A DNA stretch of 34,939 bases from positions 1 to 34,939 of the forward strand of contig NZ_JABAIH010000030.1 of assembly GCF_012641395.1 (NCBI RefSeq), given 5' to 3'. The DNA is from Rhizobium sp. P32RR-XVIII (GTDB lineage: Bacteria; Pseudomonadota; Alphaproteobacteria; Rhizobiales; Rhizobiaceae). Position numbers and translations under genes: made by a program. Positions 15,448 to 23,620 of the stretch are shown in pieces. Within the stretch, counting starts at the first letter, position 1. The number at the start of each line of letters is the position of its first letter. Below the pieces are notes generated by a model. It worked only from the letters and a program-made list of their open reading frames with translations, did no database searches and had not been told where the DNA came from.

Positions 15448-17428
15448 TGACGACGCGTCGATCTTTTCTGAGAGGCGCATCGAGTCTGGCGTTCTCGAAC
15501 CTCTTTTCCCCGGCGAAGGCCGCCGATCCCAACCAGACCGGAGTAGACACCATGCATCCCGACCTGATCCTGCACAACGGCCGCGTCACTACGCTTGACC
15601 GGGCCAATCCGAACGCGACCGCAGTCGCCATCAAAGACGGCCTGTTCCAAGAGGTTGGTTCGGATAGCGAAATCATGGCGCTGGCTGGATCCGGCACCAA
15701 GATCGTCGATCTCAAGGGCAAGCGCGTCCTGCCCGGCCTGATCGACAACCACACCCACGTGGTGCGCGGCGGGTTGAATTTCAACATGGAACTGCGCTGG
15801 GACGGCGTACGCTCGTTGGCGGATGCCATGGACATGCTGATGCGCCAGGTGGCGATTACGCGCGCGCCGCAATGGGTGCGCGTCGTCGGCGGCTTCACTG
15901 AGCATCAGTTTGCGGAAAAACGCCTCCCGACGATCGAAGAAATCAACGCGGTCGCGCCGGACACGCCCGTCTTCCTCCTCCACCTTTATGACCGCGCGTT
16001 GCTCAACGGTGCAGCTCTGCGCGCCGTCGGTTACAGCAGAGACACGCCCAACCCGCCGAGCGGCGAGATCACCCGCGACGCCAACGGCAACCCGACGGGC
16101 CTGCTACTGGCCAAGCCGAATGCCGGCATTCTCTATTCAACGCTGGCCAAGGGGCCGAAGCTTCCTGTGGACTACCAGGTCAACTCTACCCGCCATTTCA
16201 TGCGCGAGCTCAACCGCCTCGGCGTAACCGGCGTGATCGATGCCGGCGGCGGCTTCCAGAACTATCCCGATGACTACGAAGTCATCCAGAAGCTGTCCGA
16301 CGAGAACCAGATGACGGTTCGTCTGGCCTATAACCTGTTCACCCAGAAGCCGAAGGAAGAGAAGCAGGACTTCCTGAACTGGACGCAGTCGGTCAAATAC
16401 AAACAGGGCAATGACTACTTCCGCCAAAACGGTGCGGGCGAGATGCTTGTCTTCTCCGCCGCGGATTTCGAGGATTTCCGTCAGCCACGCCCGGACATGC
16501 CGCCGGAAATGGAAGGCGAACTTGAAGACGTCGTGCCATTCTTGCCGAGAACCGCTGGCCGTGGCGTCTGCATGCCACCTATGACGAAACGATCTCCCGC
16601 GCCCTCGACGTGTTCGAGAAAGTGAACAAGGACGTGCCCCTCGAAGGGCTGAACTGGTTCTTCGATCATGCCGAAACGATCTCCGATCGTTCGATCGACC
16701 GTATTGCGGCGCTTGGCGGTGGCATCGCCACGCAGCATCGCATGGCATACCAGGGGGAATACTTCGTCGAGCGTTACGGCCATGGCGTTGCTGAAGCGAC
16801 GCCGCCGATCAGGAAGATGCTCGACAAGGGTGTAAACGTCTCGGCCGGCACCGACGCCACTCGCGTTGCCTCTTATAATCCTTGGGTTTCCCTGTCGTGG
16901 ATGGTGACCGGCAAGACGGTCGGCGGCATGCAGCTCTATCCGCGCGCCAACTGCCTCGATCGCGAGACAGCGTTGCGCATGTGGACCGAGAAGGTCACAT
17001 GGTTCTCCAACGAGGAGGGAAAGAAGGGCCGAATCGAAAAGGGCCAGTTCGCCGATCTGGTGGTGCCGGACAAGGACTTCTTTGCCTGCGCCGAGGATGA
17101 GATCTCCTTCCTCGTGTCGGAGCTGACAATGGTGGGTGGCAAGATTGTCTACGGGGCGGGCGACTTCAAGACGCTCGACGAGAACGACGTGCCGCCGGCG
17201 ATGCCCGACTGGTCGCCGGTCTGCAGGTTCGGCGGATACGCGGCCTGGGGCGAACCGGAAGGTGCAGGTGCTCGCTCTTTGCGCCGTACGGCGATTTCCA
17301 CATGCGGATGCGCCAGCGACTGCGACGTCCATGGCCATGACCATGCCGGAGCCTGGACATCCAAGCTTCCAATCGCCGATCTAAAAGGCTTCTTCGGTGC
17401 ACTCGGCTGCTCCTGCTGGGCCGTTTGA
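15447..17428 (+). pseudogene. Tat-exported YtcJ-like amidohydrolase with one frameshift
   Basis: About 660 residues if one missing base is restored. It begins with a Tat signal (TTRRSFLRG, Ala-rich h-region, AKAAD). The amidohydrolase_3 core shows the metal motif GLIDNHTHVVRG, then after the break HATYDETISRALDVF, WFFDHAETI, ATQHRMAYQGEYF and SAGTDATRV. The C-terminal tail is Cys/His-rich (CGCASDCDVHGHDHAGAW, then GCSCWAV) and may bind a further metal. The frame changes near 16544: TTGCCGAG where TTGGCCGAG would restore an unbroken reading into LAENRWPWRLHATYDE. Loss of one G in GGCC is therefore the simplest explanation. It is coupled to XapX upstream. Substrate unknown; periplasmic location is inferred from the signal. 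Confidence 0.87.
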
Positions 17429-17450
17429 GATTAACGAGCTTCGAACGGGT

Positions 17451-17468
17451 CGGATCGTTTCCGATCCG
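17451..17468 (+). terminator. Hairpin after the amidohydrolase
   Basis: CGGATCG (17451-17457) and CGATCCG (17462-17468) form a 7-base stem with a TTTC loop, 22 bases after the amidohydrolase stop. There is no T-tract, so it may be an attenuating or mRNA-stabilising hairpin rather than a terminator. Confidence 0.3.
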
Positions 17469-17555
17469 TTCAGAGACAACACCCCCGCCGCAGTGTTTCC
17501 GCCGGAGCAAGCCGACAAACTTGCCTGGCCAGTCTGTCCAACGTCGGAGCGATCA

Positions 17556-18182
17556 ATGTCTGCCACTACCCTCCTTGAACCTTCAGCGCCAGCCGTCCTC
17601 TTGATCGATCAGCAAGCGGGCCTTGCCTTTGGCGTGGGATCGACTGATCGTCAGGTGCTCCTCAGCAACATGGTCGCCCTCGCGAAGACCGCCAAGGCCC
17701 TGCCCGTTGTGATGTCGACCTTTGCCTCTAGGGTCTATAGCGGGCCGGTCATGCCGACAATTCAGGCCGTTTTGCCGGAGGTTGCTTCCATCGAACGGCA
17801 CAACATGAATGCCTGGGAAGATGACCGCGTCACCACGGCAATTGCTCAGACAGGCCGCAAAAAACTGCTGGTCTCCGGCCTACTGACAGAGGCTTGTATA
17901 TCGTTCCCTGTTCTTTCAGCACTTGCCGACGGCTATGACGTATCCGTTGTAGCCGACGCGTGCGGCGGAGTGACTTCCGAGAGCCATTCTCTTGCCTTGC
18001 GTAGAATGGAGGCCGCGGGTGCAACGATGACGTCCTGGCTCCAGGTCCTTCTGGAGTTGCAGCGTGATTGGACCCGCAAGGAAACCTACAACGATGCTCG
18101 CACCATCGTCGAAGCTCATGCCGGCGGCTACGGGATTGGACTGGCCTACGCCCGGGACATGATCCGTATAAGCCTGCGATGA
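17556..18182 (+). CDS. Isochorismatase-family hydrolase 2
   Basis: A 208-residue paralogue of the protein at 14407. Triad residues: Asp18 (AVLLIDQQAGLAFGVGS), Lys102 or Lys103 (GRKKLLVSGLL) and Cys114 (TEACISFPVL). The C-terminal half also matches (QVLLELQRDWTRKETYNDA then HAGGYGIGLAYARDM). I chose the ATG at 17556 because CGGAG lies 6-7 bases upstream and the domain begins there; the frame is open further upstream but reads unlike the family. Same strand as the amidohydrolase, 127 bases downstream. Two paralogues flanking XapX-amidohydrolase suggest duplication within this pathway. Confidence 0.9.
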   Translation: MSATTLLEPSAPAVLLIDQQAGLAFGVGSTDRQVLLSNMVALAKTAKALPVVMSTFASRVYSGPVMPTIQAVLPEVASIERHNMNAWEDDRVTTAIAQTGRKKLLVSGLLTEACISFPVLSALADGYDVSVVADACGGVTSESHSLALRRMEAAGATMTSWLQVLLELQRDWTRKETYNDARTIVEAHAGGYGIGLAYARDMIRISLR

Positions 18183-18222
18183 TCGCCGGCCCCGATCCCC
18201 ACCTCCCATAATTTCAGAATTC

Positions 18223-18265
18223 GCAATTAAATGGAAACTATTGCTGCAATTGTTGGTGAGGCAAT
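18223..18265 (+). promoter_or_regulatory. GCAAT-N18-GCAATTG element, site 4 (doxX-MFS)
   Basis: GCAAT at 18223-18227 and GCAATTG at 18246-18252 are 23 bases apart, with a third GCAAT at 18261-18265. The spacer contains GGAAAC and TATTGCT, closely matching site 5 (CGAAAC and AATTGAT). It lies about 80 bases upstream of the doxX ATG. Confidence 0.65.
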
Positions 18266-18331
18266 AACCGGCCACTATCGCTCCATCAAACGCGGCCGCT
18301 CGATGTAATCGGCGAAAATGCAGGAGCAGAT

Positions 18332-18774
18332 ATGACCTACCGATCTCACAGTTCGAATCCAGTCAAAAGCAGTCCGGCACGGCTTGTCGGCTCTCCGGCC
18401 ACGCGCACCGTGTCGCTACTGGCACTCTGCGCCGCCTACATCCAGGGCCCGCCACCAAGATCTTCGACTTCAATGGCGCGCTGGCCGAGATGGATCATTT
18501 CGGCCTCCATCCGGTCGCCTTCTTCGCGATCGTCGTCATCGTCTTCGAGCTGACGGCGTCAGCCATGGTGATCTCGGGGTTCTTCCGTTGGGGTGCAGCC
18601 CTGGCGCTTGCGGGCTTCACCCTCATGGCGACATTCCTTGCCCTGCGCTTCTGGGAGATGGCGCCCGGCCTGGATCGGATGATGGCGACCAACGCCTTCT
18701 TCGAACATGTTGGCCTCGCAGGCGCATTCGTCTTCGTCGCGGCATTTGATCTCACCCAGGGAGGAGGCAAATGA
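18332..18774 (+). pseudogene. DoxX family membrane protein with one frameshift
   Basis: About 147 residues if one base is restored. The first frame gives RTVSLLALCAAYIQG, and the second frame continues KIFDFNGALAEMDHFGLHP, VAFFAIVVIVFELTASAMVI, LALAGFTLMATFLALRFWEM and ATNAFFEHVGLAGAFVFVAA, four hydrophobic helices in DoxX style. The break is at about 18451: CCGCCACC where CCGGCCACC would join the frames (YIQGPATKIFDF). DoxX-type proteins, including MhqP of the Bacillus quinone-response mhqNOP operon, are small membrane proteins associated with redox stress. The stop overlaps the MFS start (ATGA, 18771-18774), so the two form one coupled unit. Confidence 0.85.
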
Positions 18775-20381
18775 GTGCTGCCAAAACCTCGACCACGTCT
18801 TCGGCGGGCACCTTCGCTCCTCTCGCGCAGCCGGTCTTCGCGGTTCTGTGGATCGCCACCGTTCTCGGCAACACGGGCAGCTTCATGCGCGATGTCGCCA
18901 GTTCCTGGCTGATGACGGATCTGTCGGCATCACCGGCCGCAGTCGCCATGGTCCAGGCGGCAGGAACCCTGCCGATCTTCCTGCTTGCCATCCCCGCAGG
19001 CGTTCTCACCGACATCCTCGACCGCCGCAAGTTCCTGATCGCAGTCCAACTCCTGCTGGCATCCGTCAGCATCTCGCTGATGGTCCTTTCCCAGACAGGC
19101 ATGCTTTCGGTCAGCGCGCTGATTGGCCTGACCTTCCTCGGGGGCATTGGTGCCGCGCTGATGGGCCCGACCTGGCAGGCGATTGTGCCGGAACTGGTGG
19201 AGCGTGAGGACGTCAAGAGCGCAGTGGCGCTCAACTCGCTCGGTATCAACATCGCCCGCTCCATCGGGCCTGCTGCTGGCGGCTTGCTTCTTGCCGCCTT
19301 TGGAGCCGGGATCACCTATGGCGCCGACGTTGCCAGCTACATCTTCGTCATTGCCGCACTGGTTTGGTGGCCGCGCGCGAAGAATGCCAACGATGCGCTA
19401 CAGGAGAACTTCTTCGGCGCCTTCCGTGCCGGCCTTCGTTACACCCGCTCGAGCCGCCCCCTGCATGTCGTCCTCCTGCGGGCCGCTATCTTCTTCGCCT
19501 TTGCCAGCGCCGTTTGGGCACTTCTTCCGCTTGTTGCCCGGCAATTGCTCGGTGGTGACGCCAGCTTCTACGGTATCCTGCTCGGTGCAGTCGGTGCAGG
19601 CGCGATTGGTGGCGCCCTGGTCATGCCGAAGCTGCGCGAACGCCTGAGTTCCGACGGCCTGCTTCTCGGTGCCGCGCTGATCACCGCTGCCGTCATGGGT
19701 GTCCTGTCACTCGCCCCGCCGAAGATCGTTGCCATCATCGTTCTTCTGTTCCTTGGTGCGGCATGGATCACTGCTCTGACAACGCTCAACGGCGCGGCCC
19801 AGGCTGTTCTTCCGAACTGGGTGCGTGGTCGCGGCCTCGCCGTCTACCTCACCGTCTTCAATGGTGCGATGACTGCCGGGAGCCTTGGTTGGGGCGCGGT
19901 CGGCGAGGCTGTCGGCATCCAATCGACCCTGCTCATCGGAGCCGCCGGACTGCTTGTGGCCGGGTTCATCATGCACCACCTGAAGCTTCCTGCAGGCGAT
20001 GCCGACATGGTGCCGTCCAATCACTGGCCTGAGCCGCTTGTTGCGGAACCCGTTGCCCATGACCGTGGTCCGGTTCTGATCCTGATCGAGTACAAGGTCG
20101 AGAAGCAGCACCGCAGCGCATTCCTGCACGCCATCGATCATCTTTCCAACGAACGCCGCCGCGATGGTGCCTATGGCTGGGGTGTCACCGAGGACTCGGC
20201 TGACCCGGAGAAGATCGTCGAATGGTTCATGGTGGAATCCTGGGCTGAACATCTTCGGCAGCACAAGCGGGTCTCCAATGCCGACGCCGACCTGCAGGGC
20301 AAGGTCCTGACCTATCATGTCGGCCCTGAAAAACCTGCCGTGCGCCACTTCCTGACGATCAACCGGCCGGGTGCCGCATAA
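18771..20381 (+). CDS. MFS exporter (EntS/MFS_3 type) with ABM-like C-terminal domain
   Basis: A 536-residue protein. Residues 15-405 form an MFS transporter of the MFS_3/EntS type (FAVLWIATVLGNTGSFMRDVASSWLMTDL, the A-like loop GVLTDILDRRKFL, SLGINIARSIGPAAGGLLLA, WVRGRGLAVYLTVFNGAMTAGSLGWG). Residues 425-525 form a soluble dimeric alpha-beta-barrel-like tail (GPVLILIEYKVEKQHRSAFLHAI, DPEKIVEWFMVESWAEHLRQH), resembling antibiotic-biosynthesis-monooxygenase-like domains. This architecture is known in the family. It is most likely a drug or metabolite efflux protein of the inner membrane. Translationally coupled to doxX. The gene is intact. Confidence 0.9.
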   Translation: MSAAKTSTTSSAGTFAPLAQPVFAVLWIATVLGNTGSFMRDVASSWLMTDLSASPAAVAMVQAAGTLPIFLLAIPAGVLTDILDRRKFLIAVQLLLASVSISLMVLSQTGMLSVSALIGLTFLGGIGAALMGPTWQAIVPELVEREDVKSAVALNSLGINIARSIGPAAGGLLLAAFGAGITYGADVASYIFVIAALVWWPRAKNANDALQENFFGAFRAGLRYTRSSRPLHVVLLRAAIFFAFASAVWALLPLVARQLLGGDASFYGILLGAVGAGAIGGALVMPKLRERLSSDGLLLGAALITAAVMGVLSLAPPKIVAIIVLLFLGAAWITALTTLNGAAQAVLPNWVRGRGLAVYLTVFNGAMTAGSLGWGAVGEAVGIQSTLLIGAAGLLVAGFIMHHLKLPAGDADMVPSNHWPEPLVAEPVAHDRGPVLILIEYKVEKQHRSAFLHAIDHLSNERRRDGAYGWGVTEDSADPEKIVEWFMVESWAEHLRQHKRVSNADADLQGKVLTYHVGPEKPAVRHFLTINRPGAA

Positions 20382-20395
20382 TGAAATTACAGGGC

Positions 20396-20414
20396 AGGGC
20401 GGCTTGGCCGCCCT
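20396..20414 (+). terminator. GC-rich stem-loop after the MFS gene
   Basis: AGGGCGGC (20396-20403) and GCCGCCCT (20407-20414) pair perfectly around a TTG loop, 15 bases after the MFS stop. No T-tract follows, so intrinsic termination is uncertain. Confidence 0.4.
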
Positions 20415-20433
20415 CTCCATTATCTCACTTGGC

Positions 20434-20477
20434 GCAATGAATTCGAAACAATTGATGCAATTGCTGAGGTTCGCAAT
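20434..20477 (+). promoter_or_regulatory. GCAAT-N18-GCAATTG element, site 5 (yoaK)
   Basis: GCAAT at 20434-20438 and GCAATTG at 20457-20463 are 23 bases apart, with a third GCAAT at 20473-20477. Spacer parts AATTCGAAA and AATTGAT match sites 1 and 4. The right half forms the palindrome GCAATTGC. It lies about 85 bases before the yoaK-like ATG. Confidence 0.65.
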
Positions 20478-20546
20478 TGACGGCAAAACATCGACACCTC
20501 GCGAGACCGAACATCGCGGCATCAGATTTAAAGCAAGAGAACAGCG

Positions 20547-21224
20547 ATGAAAATTCCGTCCCTTCCCACCCTGCTAAGCTTCAATGGCGGTTATGTCGAT
20601 ACGCTTGGCTTCCTGTCTCTCTCAGGGTTGTTCACCGCCCACGTCACCGGCAATTTCGTGACTTTGGGGGCGACCATCGCGCACGGTCTCGATGGTGCAT
20701 TGTCAAAACTCCTGGCACTGCCGGTGTTTTGTCTGGTCGTCTTTGTTTCTCGGCTGGTTTGCCTGAAGCTTCAAAGTCGTGATGTCTCGCCGATCCGTCC
20801 CATGCTGGTCATTAAGCTTTTGCTTTTTGCGGGCGTTGCTGCCTACGCACTCTACCACGGTCCGTTTCGGCCGGACGAAGGCTTTGTCACGCTGGCCGTC
20901 GGCATGGCTTTGGTTTCCGCGATGGCCATTCAGAACGGCCTTCACAAGGCGCATCTGTCGAAGGCGCCGCCTTCGACGCTGATGACCGGCACGACCACGC
21001 AGATCATGCTCGATCTCGCGGACATTCTTGCCGACCCGAAAGCCGACGAGGTCGCGATAGCCAAGGCACGGGTGAACAAGATGGCGATTGCCGTCGCGAC
21101 ATTTGCTCTCGGCTGCGGCGTTGGTGCCATCGGCTATATGTACGCTCCCTCATTCGCGTTCACCCTGCCTGTCGCCATTGCCAGTGTCGCTCTTTTTGCA
21201 AGCCGCGCTGGGGCCGAGTCCTGA
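20547..21224 (+). CDS. YoaK family (DUF1275) membrane protein
   Basis: A 225-residue inner-membrane protein with about six hydrophobic segments. DUF1275 signatures are GGYVDTLGFLSLSGLFTAHVTGNFV near the start and the later repeat-like segment MAIQNGLHKAHLSKAPPSTLMTGTTTQIMLDL. The family is widespread and its function is unknown; the two internal motifs with TG-N/T are typical. It has its own GCAAT-N18-GCAAT element upstream and a stem-loop separating it from the MFS gene, so it is probably transcribed as a separate unit together with the DUF1622 gene. The gene is intact. Confidence 0.9.
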   Translation: MKIPSLPTLLSFNGGYVDTLGFLSLSGLFTAHVTGNFVTLGATIAHGLDGALSKLLALPVFCLVVFVSRLVCLKLQSRDVSPIRPMLVIKLLLFAGVAAYALYHGPFRPDEGFVTLAVGMALVSAMAIQNGLHKAHLSKAPPSTLMTGTTTQIMLDLADILADPKADEVAIAKARVNKMAIAVATFALGCGVGAIGYMYAPSFAFTLPVAIASVALFASRAGAES

Positions 21225-21270
21225 TACCTGTCGCCCTTTTTTGATCCGTCCAGTTGGAGAGGACATCGTT

Positions 21271-21480
21271 ATGGATATCGGCAGTGAAGCGAGCGGTATT
21301 GCAAGTCTGATCGCACCCATTCTTGAACCGCTTGCGACAGGATTAGAATTATTCGGCGTGGGGGTGATCCTGGTCGGGGTTGTGATCGCGACCGGACGCT
21401 ACCTGCTTGACGTCTTCGCAATCGATCAACGCGACGCTTACGAGCGACGATGTCACGTTGTTTCGCCAGGGCGCGGATAA
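21271..21480 (+). pseudogene. DUF1622 membrane protein truncated by IS6
   Basis: The first 58 codons match the N-terminal part of DUF1622 proteins: a helix LATGLELFGVGVILVGVVIATGRYLL followed by DQRDAYERR. At 21448 the sequence enters the IS6 terminal repeat and the last ten codons come from the IS, ending at TAA 21478-21480. The second half, normally with another membrane segment, is missing and was not found elsewhere in the window. GGAGAGG precedes the ATG. It lies 46 bases after yoaK on the same strand. Confidence 0.8.
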
Positions 21481-22250
21481 GAGGCTTGTCATTGAACTCA
21501 GGCTGTTGCGCCAGACATAGCTTTCCACTGCGCCATTGCGCGGATCCGATGAATGTGGGTGGCGAGGGCGGAGCGTTTCCGATGCGGCGGGACGAAAAGA
21601 TTTCGGATTGCTGAGAAGACGGAGGTGAAGCGTTGCAAGCCGCCGACAGATCGAAATCCCTGCATCATCCGTTCCCGTTTTCGAACGGGCACGTGAGAAT
21701 TCTCTGCGCGATTATTCAGGCCCTTGTGCGAGCGATGTTCGACAGCGGACATCGCGTCCCGTTTTGCCGCTCCGTATGAGCGCAGCTTATCAGTGACGAT
21801 CCGCCTCGGCGCCAGGCCTTGCTTCTTAGCAGGCTGATCAGCAATCGCTTGGCAGCTTTGGTATCGCGGCGGGCCTGGACGATCTCATCGAGAACATAAC
21901 CATCCTGGTCAACGGCACGCCACAGCCAGTGTTTTCTGCCTGCGATGGAAATCACGACCTCGTCCAGATGCCATATATCTTCGCGCGACGGTTTCTTTCT
22001 GCGTAGCTGCCTGGCGTAAACCGGGCCGAAGTTGCGGCCCCATCGCCGAATCGTTTCGTAGGATACGACAATGCCGCGCTCCAACAGCATCTCCTCGACC
22101 AGCCGCAGGCTCAGAGGGAAACGGAAATACAGCCAGACCACATGGGCGATGATCCGCGGCGGAAAGCGGTGGTTCTTGTAGCTGACGATGGGATTGTTCA
22201 TCTCAAACCCATTATCCGTGAACCGTTAAGCCGCAGACAACGTGACATCG
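21448..22250 (-). mobile_element. IS6-family insertion sequence, copy A (transposase frameshifted)
   Basis: An 803-base element bounded by inverted repeats that share CGATGTCACGTTGT (left 21448, right end 22250). The minus-strand transposase starts at 22201 (HRFPPRIIAHVVWLYFRF) and shows the DDE core motifs DIWHLDEVVISIAGRKHWLW and DQDGYVLDEIV, then changes frame near 21827 into IVTDKLRSY, VEHRSHKGLNNRAENSH and ATHIHRIRAMAQW. One missing base, where CTAAAGAAG would restore the frame, splits the enzyme. Flanking octamers (acgagcga and cccctggg) do not match, so there is no target-site duplication. It truncates DUF1622 on its left and the ABM gene on its right. Confidence 0.9.
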
Positions 22251-22473
22251 CCCCTGGGACATCTTCGACGCAGTGCTCACGCCCGGCGACCTGATCCTGC
22301 TCATATCATGGAAGGATGCCGCCGCAGCCCAGGCATACGAGGACACGTCGGCACCGAATGATAAGGCCAGGATCCGGAGAATGCGGATCGTACGCGACTA
22401 CGGAAAATACGACCGTCGCGAGGCCCCTCAATACTTCGTGGATGCCAAGGGCGGCGAGACCGTTCGATCCTGA
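22251..22473 (+). pseudogene. Antibiotic-biosynthesis-monooxygenase-like fragment
   Basis: Starting directly at the IS6 end, the frame reads PWDIFDAVLTPGDLILLISWKD, then RIRRMRIVRDYGKYDRREAPQYFVDAKGG to a stop at 22473. This is the C-terminal half of an ABM-type dimeric alpha-beta-barrel protein with the RDYG-DRREAPQY tail common in such proteins. The N-terminal half was lost to the IS6 element. A GTG or TTG could start translation inside the fragment, but half a barrel is unlikely to fold. Confidence 0.75.
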
Positions 22474-22643
22474 ATGGAACGAATGCCTATCAGACATCAA
22501 TAAGATAACCACAGGGAATTTCCGCCGCGCCCTTCTGATTGGTAGCCTTCCCCATCGAGCTTATCCGTTCGCAACCACTGGCCGCCAACCGGCTTGCCGG
22601 GCCGAACGACGGACGGCGGCCCTCAAAGGCAAAAGGCTTAAAA

Positions 22644-23159
22644 ATGCACCAGAATTTCATGATCGCAGAGAGAACGACCGGCTCGCGCATGTCGCTTATC
22701 CTGCTCCGTATCGCCCTCATCGTCGTATTTATCTGGTTCGGCTGCATGAAATTCACGGCCTACGAGGCTAACGGCAATGCGGGATTGATCGCAAACAGCC
22801 CTTTCATGAGCTGGATGAACGTCGCCTTCGGCATACAAGGTGCCAGCTACGTGATCGGCGTGATTGAGCTGTCGACTGCAGCGGCGCTGATCGCTGGCGC
22901 GTTCGTACCCCTCTTCTCAGCGGTGGGGGCTACGATGTCGACGATAACGTTCGCAATCACACTGACATTCTTCCTCAGCACACCCGGTGTCGCGGAACCG
23001 ACGGCAGGCGGCTTCCCGGCTATCTCGGCCCCGATCGGACAGTTTCTCCTAAAGGATCTAGTGCTGTTCGCCGCATCGCTGAACCTCCTGTTTGCATCCC
23101 TCGAGAACTATGCTGCTTTGCACAGAAGTCGGTCTCGGCAATGCGGTAGTAATCCCTGA
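22644..23159 (+). CDS. DUF417 (YkgB-like) membrane protein, C-terminus altered
   Basis: A 171-residue protein with four hydrophobic segments and DUF417 motifs: LLRIALIVVFIWFGCMKFTAYEANG near the start, SPFMSWMNVAFG, then VIGVIELSTAAALI and the loop TPGVAEP with FPAISAPIGQFLLKDLVLFAAS. DUF417/YkgB proteins are DoxX-like inner-membrane proteins; E. coli relatives are tied to reactive-chlorine response. The last 25 or so residues (after NLLFASLENY) lie at the edge of the IS5 relic and may be replaced sequence. ATG at 22644 is preceded by AAAAGG. Functional status is uncertain. Confidence 0.78.
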   Translation: MHQNFMIAERTTGSRMSLILLRIALIVVFIWFGCMKFTAYEANGNAGLIANSPFMSWMNVAFGIQGASYVIGVIELSTAAALIAGAFVPLFSAVGATMSTITFAITLTFFLSTPGVAEPTAGGFPAISAPIGQFLLKDLVLFAASLNLLFASLENYAALHRSRSRQCGSNP

Positions 23160-23164
23160 AATGT

Positions 23165-23580
23165 GAAGATGTGAAGCCGGTTGCTTGGCGTGGGTCGTCA
23201 TCACAGCACGCCCGTGCTTCTCCTCCAACCACTGGCCCGCGCCGTAGACTTCAAGCCCGATGCTGTCGATGAGGACGTGCACAGGCCCTTCTGCTGAAAC
23301 GGGGCGGCCTCGCCATCTGTCAAATGATCGACCCCTCCGTGCCCGTCGGCTCAGCGTCGTGTGATCGGGGACGGCGAGATCCAGTCCCATCAGTTTCAGC
23401 ACCGATGCCAGCAAACCCTCCGTCTGGCGCAGCCGCAAGCCGAACACCAGGCCCAGCATCAGAGCGGTCTCGATTGCAAGATCGGAATAGCGCGGTTGAC
23501 CGCCGCGCGTCGTCCGCTTCGGCGCCCCAGCCCTATCAAAGGAATGGGTAGATGACTTCCTCACGCGACGTGATGACTAT
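23165..23580 (-). pseudogene. IS5-family transposase relic
   Basis: The minus strand encodes the N-terminal part of an IS5-family transposase: KRTTRGGQPRYSDLAIETALMLGLVFGLRLRQTEGLL, GLDLAVPDHTTLSRRARRGRS, then PVHVLIDSIGLEVYGAGQWLEEKHG, which includes the first catalytic Asp. After EKHG the homology stops; the remaining catalytic part is absent. No inverted repeats were recognised. The remaining end abuts the C-terminus of the DUF417 gene. Confidence 0.82.
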
Positions 23581-23620
23581 TTTCCTAGTGTTGTTCCAGT
23601 CCCATATCAATCGGGGACAT

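Noticed and set aside
17397..17555. Upstream extension of isochorismatase 2
   Set aside because: It overlaps the amidohydrolase end and a hairpin; the ATG at 17556 has a ribosome binding site and the family-like start.
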